Positions 6,951 to 14,815 of a stretch of DNA of 64,000 bases are shown piece by piece. Source of the DNA: Eubacterium callanderi (GTDB lineage Bacteria > Bacillota > Clostridia > Eubacteriales > Eubacteriaceae); assembly GCF_900142645.1 (NCBI RefSeq), contig NZ_FRBP01000004.1:1-64000 (forward strand), read 5' to 3'. The notes under the pieces were generated by a model. It saw only the letters and a program-made list of their open reading frames with translations, had not been told where the DNA came from and did no database searches. The first letter of the stretch is position 1. Each line of letters begins with the position of its first letter. A program made the position numbers and the translations under genes.

Positions 6951-9140
6951 CTATTCTGATTCCTTTAGCTTTGCCAGGGCTTCTGCAAAAGGATTGTTGA
7001 CAGCTTCCTGATTTTCTTTTTTCATTTTGCGCATATAATTCTGAGCTTCGCGTTTACTGTTTTTCCGGTTGCCGTCAAAATGTTTTTTGTTAAAGCTAGA
7101 AACCTTTTCTCTGAACCCGCAGCGCTTGCAGAAATAAAGAGCACCGTCGCCTTTGCCGCGTATTTCCAGTTTAACGTGACATTCGGGACAGCGGACATTC
7201 GTGTTTTTGCTCACATTTTCTCGATAGCCGCAGGTTCTGTCCTGGCACACGAGCATCATACCGTATTTGCCCTTAACTTCAAGCAGATTTTTCCCGCATT
7301 CCGGACATTTTTGTCCGCTTTTATTGTCGTGAACAAATTTTTCGTTACTGTTTTTAACATCATTGACCAGTTCAGTGGTGTAGGTTTTAATGTCCGCGAT
7401 AAAGGCCTCAGGATCGCTTTTCCCTTTGCTGATCAATTCCAGCTGGCGTTCCCACTTTGCGGTCATGAGCGGCGATTTTAAATCAGCAGGAACCAGGTCG
7501 ATGAGCTGTTTTCCCTTTGAGGTGGGATAAAGGGAGTTTCCCTTTTTTTCAATAACAAACATCTTATATAACTTTTCAATGATGTCGGCTCTGGTGGCAA
7601 CGGTTCCGATACCGCCGGTTTCACCAAGGGTTTTGGCAGCTTTAGCGTCAACCTTCACTACTTTTTGAGGATTTTCCATGGCGGACAGCAGCGTAGCTTC
7701 TGTAAAACGCGCCGGAGGCTTTGTTTCGAGTTCTTTTAGAGAAATCTGGGAGACAGCAAGAGCGTTCCCTTTTTTCAGTGAAGGCAATTGCTGGTCTTCG
7801 TTATCCTCATCGTCGTCCTCCTCGGATTGATTTTCATAGACTTTTTTATAACCAAGTGTTATAATTTCACGCCCTTTTGCAGTCAGCGCTTCTCCGGCAA
7901 TATCAGCTGTGACTGTTGTCTGCAAATATTCATAGGGGGGCAGAAAAACACTGAGAAAGCGCTTGATGACCAGGTCATAAATTTTTCGCTCATCGGTGCT
8001 GAGGTTTGCCAGTATCACGCGCTGTTCGGTGGGAATGATCGCATGATGGTCGGAAACTTTCCTGTCATCAACAAAGCTTTTGTTTGTATGGATGCCGAGC
8101 TTGAGGATCTCGCTGACAGCCGCTTTATAAGGACCGATGGAAATTGTTTTGAGCCTCTCCGAGAGCGTTGGCACAATGTCCTGTGTCAGGTATTTTGAAT
8201 CGGTGCGGGGATAGGTTAAAATTTTATGGCTTTCATAAAGGCGCTGCATGATATTCAGGGTTTCTTTCGGACTCATGCCAAAAAGGCGGTTAGCGTCTCT
8301 TTGAAGCTCGGTCAAATCATAAAGGCCTGGGGATGTGCTTTTCTTTGGCTTTTTGCTGATATCCTTGATAACAGCGGATTTGCCCTTCATCTTCTGAAGT
8401 ATTTTTTCTGCAGTTTCTTTTGAATTGATGTTCTTTCCATGCTGGCCCTGCCAGGTGAGTGTGAATTGTGGTGTTTTAGCCAGGATATTGTAATAAGGCT
8501 TTGGTTTGAAATTTTTAATGGCTTCTTCGCGTTCGACGATCATGTTAAGCGTTGCGGACTGAACACGGCCAGCAGAAAGCTGGGCATTGTATTTAACGGT
8601 CAGCGCTCTTGTAATATTAAGCCCAACCAGCCAGTCGCCCTCGGCTCGGCATTGTGCGGCGCGGTAGAGATTATTGAATTCAGTGCCGGGTTTTAAATTT
8701 TTAAAGCCCTCTGAGATAGCTTTATCCGTTACGGAGGAGATCCACAGGCGTCTGATTGGTTTATGGCAGTGTGCCTTATCCAGAATCCATCGGGCAACAA
8801 GCTCACCTTCACGACCGGCATCGGTCGCGATGACAATATCTTTAACCTCGGAGCGGCCCAGGAGGGAGGAAACAATTTTATACTGCTTTCCACTGCCCTT
8901 TAAAACAGTGAGCTTCATGTGCTCCGGCAGCATGGGAAGGGATTCCATATTCCAGTTTTGATATTTTTCGCCATAGGCCTCGGGATCGGCCAGTGATACG
9001 AGATGGCCAAGAGCCCAGGTGACAATGTAGCGGTCGTTTTCGAGATAACCATTTTGTCCATTTTTGCATTTCAGGACACGGGCAATATCTTTTCCAACAG
9101 AAGGTTTTTCTGCGAGAACAAGGGTTTTGTTTTGTGACAT
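6951..9140 (-). CDS. topB: DNA topoisomerase III (type IA)
   Basis: Type IA enzyme that relaxes and decatenates single-stranded DNA joints. ATG 9140 follows AGAAAGGA and begins the conserved TLVLAEKPSVGKDIA; the ORF extension upstream to 9191 is non-coding. The 729 aa comprise a Toprim domain (residues 5-140, EKPS and TDAGREGE metal motifs), the type IA core with SAGRVQS near residue 190 and the active-site Tyr310 in ILTYPRTDSKYL, and a C-terminal tail with two four-cysteine zinc ribbons near residues 605-675 (CPEC...CxxxxCGY and CPEC...CKRCGF). TopB homologues of this kind occur both as housekeeping genes and on conjugative elements. No conjugation genes are nearby, so this one is probably chromosomal. 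Confidence 0.92.
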   Translation of the reverse strand: MSQNKTLVLAEKPSVGKDIARVLKCKNGQNGYLENDRYIVTWALGHLVSLADPEAYGEKYQNWNMESLPMLPEHMKLTVLKGSGKQYKIVSSLLGRSEVKDIVIATDAGREGELVARWILDKAHCHKPIRRLWISSVTDKAISEGFKNLKPGTEFNNLYRAAQCRAEGDWLVGLNITRALTVKYNAQLSAGRVQSATLNMIVEREEAIKNFKPKPYYNILAKTPQFTLTWQGQHGKNINSKETAEKILQKMKGKSAVIKDISKKPKKSTSPGLYDLTELQRDANRLFGMSPKETLNIMQRLYESHKILTYPRTDSKYLTQDIVPTLSERLKTISIGPYKAAVSEILKLGIHTNKSFVDDRKVSDHHAIIPTEQRVILANLSTDERKIYDLVIKRFLSVFLPPYEYLQTTVTADIAGEALTAKGREIITLGYKKVYENQSEEDDDEDNEDQQLPSLKKGNALAVSQISLKELETKPPARFTEATLLSAMENPQKVVKVDAKAAKTLGETGGIGTVATRADIIEKLYKMFVIEKKGNSLYPTSKGKQLIDLVPADLKSPLMTAKWERQLELISKGKSDPEAFIADIKTYTTELVNDVKNSNEKFVHDNKSGQKCPECGKNLLEVKGKYGMMLVCQDRTCGYRENVSKNTNVRCPECHVKLEIRGKGDGALYFCKRCGFREKVSSFNKKHFDGNRKNSKREAQNYMRKMKKENQEAVNNPFAEALAKLKESE

Positions 9141-9171
9141 AAAAAGTCCTTTCTGTATTAATAAATGTATA

Positions 9172-9205
9172 AAATAATAAAAGCGGACCAAAAGGGTCCG
9201 CTTTT
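9172..9205 (-). terminator. Strong bidirectional hairpin between topB and the CmpB-like gene
   Basis: An 11-bp stem (9179-9189 with 9195-9205, core AGCGGACC/GGTCCGCT) and loop AAAAG. A-rich and T-rich flanks allow termination on the minus strand after the membrane protein gene. Confidence 0.8.
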
Positions 9206-9223
9206 ATTATAACATTATTCAAA

Positions 9224-10102
9224 TTATTTTTCCTGAGACTTTTTAGCCTGTTTTTTCGCTTTTTTGTGCAGCTTTCGGATTTTTTTCGTGTGCAGCATTG
9301 CCTCACGGTACAGATTCAGAGAATCGGGATCATCCCTGGAAATCATACTTGGGAAAGCATTGATGATGCGGCTGTGTGAATAGCGGCGGAAGGCGGCCTT
9401 TTCAGATAGTCGGCCCGTAAACTCATCAACATGCTTCTGAACATCGTCTTTGGCTGTTTCGAGAAGCTCATGTTGTGCATTTCGGACGTCTGTAATCTTT
9501 TGGGTGAGCTGTCCCTTTGTCTCCACGCCCTTTTCCTTAAGGTCATCAGTGACACTGGTTGCCAGCTCAGATACGCGGTTAAGCTTGTTCTTAAAGTTGA
9601 GGGTTTCCAATGTAGAGGTAACCAGATCGGCAATCATAAGCACGGCAAGAGAGGTCGCCAGGACTTCAAGCCAAAAGGGTGAAAAACGTGAGATGATACG
9701 CTCCACAAACGGGTGGACAAGATACATCAGAGTAAGTGCCATCACACCGAAAAGCAATGAGTTTCTGAGACAGACACGGCCATTGATGTTAAATTTACGA
9801 TTTGAGTAGTCCCACCATTTTGCGTGGAACAGCTTTTCCATGGCCCAGCTCGTAATGTATTCCAGTACAGAGGTCGAGACGACACCTACGAAAAATACGC
9901 TGACAGGGTCGTTAATGTATGGTCCTAAAATAGAAACAATGATGATTGCGCCAACCCCATATATCGGGCAGTATGGGCCATTTAAAAAACCTCTGTTAAT
10001 AAACTTTTTCTTTGGAATAGAGCAGAATACAACTTCGCAGCACCATCCGATAACGGCGTAAAGAAAAAAGTATGTGAAAAGCAGGCATAAGTTATAGTAC
10101 AT
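9224..10102 (-). CDS. CmpB-like integral membrane protein (putative ABC-transporter type IV, PF06541-like)
   Basis: A 292-aa protein. The first half has about five hydrophobic helices (residues 5-25, 45-70, 75-90, 115-135 and 140-165). It includes the WCCEVVFCS and NRGFLNGPYCPIYGVGA segments characteristic of the family often annotated as putative ABC-transporter type IV. The second half (170-292) is a charged, probably coiled cytoplasmic region ending in a Lys-rich tail. The biochemical role of the family is not established. It is transcribed toward topB but separated from it by a strong terminator. Confidence 0.75.
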   Translation of the reverse strand: MYYNLCLLFTYFFLYAVIGWCCEVVFCSIPKKKFINRGFLNGPYCPIYGVGAIIIVSILGPYINDPVSVFFVGVVSTSVLEYITSWAMEKLFHAKWWDYSNRKFNINGRVCLRNSLLFGVMALTLMYLVHPFVERIISRFSPFWLEVLATSLAVLMIADLVTSTLETLNFKNKLNRVSELATSVTDDLKEKGVETKGQLTQKITDVRNAQHELLETAKDDVQKHVDEFTGRLSEKAAFRRYSHSRIINAFPSMISRDDPDSLNLYREAMLHTKKIRKLHKKAKKQAKKSQEK

Positions 10103-10254
10103 TCGGTTTTCCTTTCTATAAAAGTTATTCCCTAGTATTATACCATAATTTTATAATGGCTAACATTAACAGTTTTTCAAGATTTACTCAAGAATAAAAT
10201 ACTGGGAATTTTAAGTGTGACCGGTTATAATGAAGAAAAAAGGAGATGAAAAAG

Positions 10255-11148
10255 ATGATCGTGAATTTTGGCTCTTTAAATATTGATTATGTCTATTCCA
10301 TGGAAAAAATCGTACGTCCGGGTGAGACGCTATCCTCAAAGGAGCGTTCGGTTTTTCCAGGAGGAAAGGGGCTTAACCAGTCTGTCGCTTTGGCGCACGC
10401 CGGGGCTGAGGTACGTCATGCGGGATTCGCCGGGAGCGAGGACGCTCAATTTCTGGTCGATATTATGGAAGCGAGCGGAGTAGGGACAGGGCTGCTTCAG
10501 AGGGTTGCGGAGACAAACGGACATGCGGTTATTCAGGTGGATGAGCATGGCGAGAATTGTATTATCTTGTATCGGGGAACCAATGGCATGCCGGACAGTG
10601 CTTATGTTGAGAAGGTTGGAAAAACACTTCATGAGGGTGATCTGGTTCTGTTCCAAAACGAGACAAGTGCTATTGCGGAAATGATGCGGACGGCAAAAGA
10701 GAAGAGGGCCAGAATTGCATTGAATCCATCTCCGATGGATAATGACTGCCTGAATCTGCCGCTGGAGCTGGTGGATATTTTTCTGCTCAATGAGATTGAG
10801 GGAGCGGCACTGACGGGAGAAAAAGAGCCCGATAAAATCCTCTCAGGGCTACTTAAACGTTTCCCAAAAGCAAAAATTGTTTTAACTCTTGGAAGTGAAG
10901 GGGCAATGTTTGCGGATTCATATAAAAGTTTTTTCCAGCCCGTGGTGGAATGCGAAAAAGTGGTGGATACGACGGGCGCGGGAGATACGTTTACTGGTTA
11001 CTATCTGGCTGGAATTGAAGCGGGAATGAGTGATGAAGAGGCAATTTACAGAGCGGCGACTGCCTCATCCATTTGTATTACCCGAATGGGTGCTGCGCCG
11101 TCAATCCCTTTGAAAGAAGAGGTGGATACGAAAGCAGGTATACGCTGA
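10255..11148 (+). CDS. rbsK: Ribokinase / PfkB-family sugar kinase
   Basis: Cytoplasmic ATP-dependent kinase, most like ribokinase (D-ribose to ribose 5-phosphate). ATG 10255 has AGGAG nine bases upstream; ATG 10246 abuts it. The 297-aa product has the PfkB signature 1 region (FPGGKGLNQSVALAHAG, residues 37-53) and signature 2 (DTTGAGDTFTGYY) with the catalytic base Asp near residue 244. FNPS-like ALNPSPMD and LLNEIEGAALTG segments also fit ribokinase. No ribose transporter is adjacent, so substrate specificity is inferred only. The stop codon lies inside a copy of the dispersed hairpin repeat. Confidence 0.82.
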   Translation: MIVNFGSLNIDYVYSMEKIVRPGETLSSKERSVFPGGKGLNQSVALAHAGAEVRHAGFAGSEDAQFLVDIMEASGVGTGLLQRVAETNGHAVIQVDEHGENCIILYRGTNGMPDSAYVEKVGKTLHEGDLVLFQNETSAIAEMMRTAKEKRARIALNPSPMDNDCLNLPLELVDIFLLNEIEGAALTGEKEPDKILSGLLKRFPKAKIVLTLGSEGAMFADSYKSFFQPVVECEKVVDTTGAGDTFTGYYLAGIEAGMSDEEAIYRAATASSICITRMGAAPSIPLKEEVDTKAGIR

Positions 11149-11160
11149 AACGACTTATAC
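11138..11160 (+). repeat. Dispersed hairpin repeat, copy 1
   Basis: A 23-base copy of a hairpin whose pattern is GTATACG, a YYRAAACRR loop, then CGTATRC. Here the loop is CTGAAACGA and the right arm is CTTATAC. It overlaps the stop codon of rbsK and is not followed by a T run, so it is not itself a terminator. Confidence 0.6.
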
Positions 11161-11175
11161 CGATTATAAGATAAC

Positions 11176-11203
11176 AAAAAAGACCCATTGATGGGTCTTT
11201 TTT
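11176..11203. terminator. Bidirectional terminator between rbsK and the HicB-like gene
   Basis: Stem AGACCC/GGGTCT (11181-11198) flanked by A6 and T6, placed between convergent genes. Confidence 0.8.
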
Positions 11204-11480
11204 ATGCTTCTACAATTTCAATCCACAGCCCCTTCTGATCCGGGGTTAAATTCAGGTTTTCTAGAGTTGTGGGCTCAGGCAGCGGTTTTTCCAAAATAAA
11301 ACATTCGTTTATCCATTTTCCAAGAACTTCGGCGGCAATATCGAAAGCCTTTGGAAGGTCGGCCGCTTTTATAGGAATGCCTTCAACGCCGAGATCCGGA
11401 AAACCAAAGGTAATACTATCTTCACTTTTAAGTGTAAAAACAGCGGGATAAGCATAGGTCAGCTTTTCTGTGTTGTCCAT
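11202..11480 (-). CDS. HicB-like small protein
   Basis: A 92-aa protein with the fold pattern of HicB antitoxins: YAYPAVFTLKSEDSITFGFPDLG is the usual beta-strand start followed by a Phe-Pro-Asp-Leu motif, then an amphipathic helix (AFDIAAEVLGKWI). No DNA-binding C-terminal domain and no HicA toxin gene adjoin it, so it is an orphan HicB-fold protein rather than a demonstrable toxin-antitoxin pair. The start at 11480 is preceded by GAAAGGAAC. It lies 17 bases downstream of the exonuclease gene on the same strand, suggesting an operon. Confidence 0.65.
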   Translation of the reverse strand: MDNTEKLTYAYPAVFTLKSEDSITFGFPDLGVEGIPIKAADLPKAFDIAAEVLGKWINECFILEKPLPEPTTLENLNLTPDQKGLWIEIVEA

Positions 11481-11497
11481 GAGTCGGTTCCTTTCTT

Positions 11498-12589
11498 TTA
11501 GGGTGTAGCGGCAAGCGGCTCTGACCGCGGGATAAAGATCGTATTGCCGCCGTTGTTTTCAGCAGGTGTCCGCTGTTTGAAACCAGCGGACTTATTGTCA
11601 ATCATCTCAATATCCTTTCTGAGCACATCCAGCACGAGTTTGCAGTCATCCAGAGCCCGGTGGTTCTGCATATCACAGTCCGCGGCCCTTTGGAGAGCAA
11701 TCTGGTTGATGTCTTCCACCAACCCCATATGAATTTTTTGTGCACAGCAGAATTTGCAGTTCAGATCGATGCCTGTGGAATCAATGGATTTTCTCAGCAG
11801 TACAGAATCATAGTCAATGCCCCAAGACATCAGTGTTTTTCCGGCGATCAGATCATGCAGATCACGCATTACCTGATGGATGGAAGGCTTGTCCATGACC
11901 ATCTGATTGGTAATGCCGGTAAGTGAGCTGATACGCCAGTTGATTTTGTGGCTGGGCTTTACCAGGCTGTTATACACAGTGGTACCCTTGCAGTCGATGA
12001 CGGCAATCTCGATAAGCTCATCCGGGCACTGGACTGCCTCGGTATCAAAAATAAAGTACTCGGAGGGCCCTTTCAGATCCTCGCGGATACGTTTGAGATG
12101 AGTCTTGGCATAGCGTTTGTTTTCCGCGATGCGGCGTCTGCGCATTTCTTCATGCATTCGCTGGCGCTCTTCATAGGCAAGAATAATGGGGGTCAGCTCA
12201 TTTTTGCTGGCGTTCAGCTCTTTAGCGATAGCCTCATTGCTTAAACCTTGTCGCCTGAGCGTATTATACCATTTTTTCAGAAAGGAATTGAGCTTGTCAT
12301 AAGGATAATGCATTTCTTTTGCGATTTGCTTATTTGAATATTTTCTTTGGCGGAGCTCTTTGTACTTTAAAAGCTCAAGCTCCTGTTTTTCCTGACGTTT
12401 TCTTTTAATTTCGGCATCGCGCCTTTTTTTGAGCTCTTTAAAAACCGGATGAACAGGGGTGATATTTCCCTGATTAATCCACATTTCAAAAAGTTCAAAA
12501 AGCTTTTTTTCGCTGATGTTCATAACTTTGAGAATATGAGGAAGAGGTTTTGTCTGAACTTTTTTAAATTGGCATAGCATAGATTTCAT
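11498..12589 (-). CDS. DEDDh 3'-5' exonuclease with N-terminal helix-turn-helix-like repeats
   Basis: A 363-aa protein. Residues 177-335 form a DnaQ-like exonuclease: Exo I IFDTEA (Asp182, Glu184), Exo II in SWGIDYD (Asp259/261) and Exo III NHRALDDC (His310, Asp314 or Asp315) give a DEDDh set. Residues 50-170 are basic and contain two similar segments, YSNKQIAKEM and LSNEAIAKEL, each resembling the first helices of an HTH, inside a long charged helix. CKFCC near residue 278 is a cysteine cluster of unknown role. The likely activity is nucleic-acid trimming; whether DNA or RNA is not evident. AAGGAC seven bases before ATG 12589 supports the start. Confidence 0.72.
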   Translation of the reverse strand: MKSMLCQFKKVQTKPLPHILKVMNISEKKLFELFEMWINQGNITPVHPVFKELKKRRDAEIKRKRQEKQELELLKYKELRQRKYSNKQIAKEMHYPYDKLNSFLKKWYNTLRRQGLSNEAIAKELNASKNELTPIILAYEERQRMHEEMRRRRIAENKRYAKTHLKRIREDLKGPSEYFIFDTEAVQCPDELIEIAVIDCKGTTVYNSLVKPSHKINWRISSLTGITNQMVMDKPSIHQVMRDLHDLIAGKTLMSWGIDYDSVLLRKSIDSTGIDLNCKFCCAQKIHMGLVEDINQIALQRAADCDMQNHRALDDCKLVLDVLRKDIEMIDNKSAGFKQRTPAENNGGNTIFIPRSEPLAATP

Positions 12590-12611
12590 GATAAATGTCC
12601 TTAAATATCAA

Positions 12612-13274
12612 TTAGCAGTCTTTTTTAATTAAAAAGCAGATGTCAGAGGTATCGAGAAGTTTGAGAAGTCTGTCCGCTTTTATTAAATTCTTTTCAATAA
12701 TATTTGTGTCAATACCTGCAAGCCGTACGGTTATGGTTGCCAGGAAGTTGATAAAATCCTTTGATTTTACAGGATCCAAGGTTTCAAAGCAGTCTTTCAG
12801 AAGATATTTCCTTGCCCCATACTCAGCGATCATCAGCTTTTGAAACACTTCCTTTTGGATGTGCAAGTCAAACTCTGAAATAACGGCCATCATGGATTCA
12901 CGCACAAACTGGTGTGTTTCCTTTAAAACCAGATCTTTGGTGAGAAGGAGTTCGTAGAGGCTTTTATTTGCTGGATCTTCAAAAATTTTAATATAAAAAA
13001 TATGATTGAACAAAATATGCTTTTGAAGATGGTTTTCCAGCTGTGCTGCAAGCTGATCATCAACCATTTCGTTGATCGCGAGTATAAATTCGTGGTAAAT
13101 ACTGCCAACCAGTGCTTCTTTTTTATAATAGTAATTAACCAGTCCGACTGGAATATCGGCCTTTTCAGCGATCATCGCAATGGTCGTCTGGCGGTAGCCA
13201 TATCTATAAAAAAGCTCCCTTGAAGTTTGTAAAATTTTCTTCTTTGTTTCAATGCCATTTTTATATTGTGCCAT
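12612..13274 (-). CDS. TetR-family transcriptional regulator
   Basis: A 220-aa protein. Residues 8-55 form a TetR HTH (KKKILQTSRELFYRYGYRQTTIAMIAEKADIPVG shape, ending in the LVNYYYKKEAL recognition-helix region); the rest is a helical ligand-binding domain with no evident similarity to a characterised regulator. It is transcribed away from the URO-D/GPH operon, and a palindrome lies just downstream of that operon's promoter. By position it is the likely repressor of the operon, with the transported substrate or a product as inducer. Confidence 0.85.
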   Translation of the reverse strand: MAQYKNGIETKKKILQTSRELFYRYGYRQTTIAMIAEKADIPVGLVNYYYKKEALVGSIYHEFILAINEMVDDQLAAQLENHLQKHILFNHIFYIKIFEDPANKSLYELLLTKDLVLKETHQFVRESMMAVISEFDLHIQKEVFQKLMIAEYGARKYLLKDCFETLDPVKSKDFINFLATITVRLAGIDTNIIEKNLIKADRLLKLLDTSDICFLIKKDC

Positions 13275-13387
13275 AGTATCCTCGATTTTAAACTATTTTA
13301 ATTATTATAACATAATTGTTTACAAACCGCACGATTTAAAGGATGAAAATGTTATTTTGTAAAAAAAATAAATTTAAGATAAAATAC

Positions 13388-13453
13388 TTGACAAAAAAAC
13401 GGTCGGAGTATATTATATTGAATATAAAATTGAATATAAAATTTTATATTCAA
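13388..13453 (+). promoter_or_regulatory. Operon promoter with overlapping palindromic operator
   Basis: TTGACA (13388-13393), exactly 17 bases, TATTAT (13411-13416). Directly downstream, TTGAATATAAAA (13430-13441) and its exact complement (13442-13453) form a perfect 24-bp palindrome. A further direct copy of TTGAATATAAAA starts at 13418. A regulator bound there would cover the transcription start. The neighbouring TetR protein is the obvious candidate. Confidence 0.75.
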
Positions 13454-13471
13454 AAATAGGGAGGGGAAATT

Positions 13472-14629
13472 ATGAGTGATGCGAACGTTATGAAGTTGTG
13501 TGAAGAGAGAGAAAAGCGCTACATTCAGGCGGTTAGTCTTGAGCAGCCAGACAGGGTGCCCCATGAAACAAGGTTTGGTGAATACTGGGCCATTGATTAC
13601 GCTGGATATCCGATTAAGGGTTCGACAGTCGATCCTAAAATCATGGGTGAGGCCATGGAAAAGCTGGCCCGGGATTTTGCAACAGATACAGCGCCGTTTT
13701 TATTTTCAAGAAATCCTTTGTTTTACAAATCATTACAATCACAGAGCTTTAATGAAGGGAAAACAGGCATCATGCAGCACCCTGAAGTATGCTGTATGAA
13801 AACAGAGGAATACGACGAATTGATTGCAGATCCTTTTAAGTGTATTGTCGACAGGATACTGCCTAGAGTTTACAAGGCTTTAGACCCGGCCAATGGCAGC
13901 AGCAGCGTTTCGCTGGTACGGGCCATGAGTATTCAGAATGATATGAATACGCCGATTTTGATGGAAGCAGCCCGGGTGAGCCAGAAATATGGCCTTCCTT
14001 TGACCGGTGGAGGACTTGTCGAGGCACCGATGGATTATATCGCCGATATGATCCGCGGGTTCTCTGCCATAACCATGGACATTCGGAGACAGCCTGAGAA
14101 GGTGGCAGCAGCAGCGGAAGCGGTGATGCCCTTGATGGACCGGCTGGCAGCGCAGCTCCCGGCAGTACCGGGCAAGCTGGTGAGTATGCCGCTCCATATG
14201 CCTGTATTTATGCGGGAAAAGGACTTTGCAAAACTCTGGTGGCCAAGCTTTAAAGAGCTGGTGGAACGGATGGCGGCAAGAGGACAATACATGCGCATTT
14301 ATTTTGAGGGGGATTGGACGCGTTACTACGACTATCTGCAGGATTTGCCAAAGGGCCGTATCCTTGGTGTTTTTGAATACATGGATCATCAGCTGGCTAA
14401 GGACAAGCTTGGAAAGGTGATGTGTATTACCGGCGGTTACGATGTATCGCTTCTGCAGTATGGAACAAGGCAGGCGGTTATCGATGAGGCCAAAAAGCAA
14501 ATGGATATTCTGGCACCCGGCGGAGGCTATATTTTCACGGTTTCCAAAGGCATTACATACCCCAATGACGGAACACCTGAAAATGTTAAGGCATTGTACG
14601 AATTTGTGGAAGAATACGGAAAATATTAG
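13472..14629 (+). CDS. URO-D-fold protein, paralogue A (possible cobamide-linked methyltransferase)
   Basis: A 385-aa protein of the uroporphyrinogen decarboxylase superfamily. In acetogens this fold includes methyltransferases such as MtaA, CmuA and O-demethylase components. Recognisable family segments are QHPEVCCMKTEEYDELIADP (about residues 102-121), MPLHMPVFMREKDF (233-246) and the C-terminal DILAPGGGYIF. The zinc ligands of MtaA/CmuA (His-x-Cys in mid barrel and a later Cys) are absent: the mid-barrel site reads IYFEGDW. It is therefore neither a normal HemE (no adjacent haem genes) nor a normal MtaA. AGGGAGGGG precedes ATG 13472. It is first in an operon: A, microprotein A, GPH symporter, B, microprotein B. 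Confidence 0.8.
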   Translation: MSDANVMKLCEEREKRYIQAVSLEQPDRVPHETRFGEYWAIDYAGYPIKGSTVDPKIMGEAMEKLARDFATDTAPFLFSRNPLFYKSLQSQSFNEGKTGIMQHPEVCCMKTEEYDELIADPFKCIVDRILPRVYKALDPANGSSSVSLVRAMSIQNDMNTPILMEAARVSQKYGLPLTGGGLVEAPMDYIADMIRGFSAITMDIRRQPEKVAAAAEAVMPLMDRLAAQLPAVPGKLVSMPLHMPVFMREKDFAKLWWPSFKELVERMAARGQYMRIYFEGDWTRYYDYLQDLPKGRILGVFEYMDHQLAKDKLGKVMCITGGYDVSLLQYGTRQAVIDEAKKQMDILAPGGGYIFTVSKGITYPNDGTPENVKALYEFVEEYGKY

Positions 14630-14639
14630 GAGGTCAATC

Positions 14640-14786
14640 ATGAATCAGGAAGTAAACTATCTGGCGAGCTGGGAAGAATACTGTGAGGCCAACGGTCTGG
14701 ATTATGAGGAAAATGTTTATCTGGAGCCATACTGGCAGGCAACGCAGGAAAAACTGTTCGGATTTATCATCAAGCTTTTGATATGA
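14640..14786 (+). CDS. 48-residue microprotein A, partner of URO-D paralogue A
   Basis: A 48-codon ORF with an excellent ribosome site (AGGAGG, six bases before ATG), ten bases after the upstream stop. It is acidic in residues 1-37, with a hydrophobic C terminus LFGFIIKLLI. It aligns without gaps over its full 48 residues with the microprotein at 17385-17531: identical positions are 1, 7, 13, 16, 19, 23, 29, 33, 34, 37, 40, 42 and 47. Two same-length homologues, each directly behind a URO-D paralogue, indicate a conserved functional partner. Function unknown; a small subunit, regulator or membrane tether of the URO-D protein are possibilities. Confidence 0.8.
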   Translation: MNQEVNYLASWEEYCEANGLDYEENVYLEPYWQATQEKLFGFIIKLLI

Positions 14787-14815
14787 AAAGATACGGTAGA
14801 GAGGGAGAAAAAATA

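Noticed and set aside
11202-11480. HicAB toxin-antitoxin locus
   Set aside because: A HicB-like fold is present but no HicA-type small basic protein adjoins it on either strand.
13880-14641. Minus-strand ORF of 253 codons inside URO-D paralogue A
   Set aside because: Antisense shadow; no ribosome site, no family features, His/Cys-rich composition typical of reverse frames.
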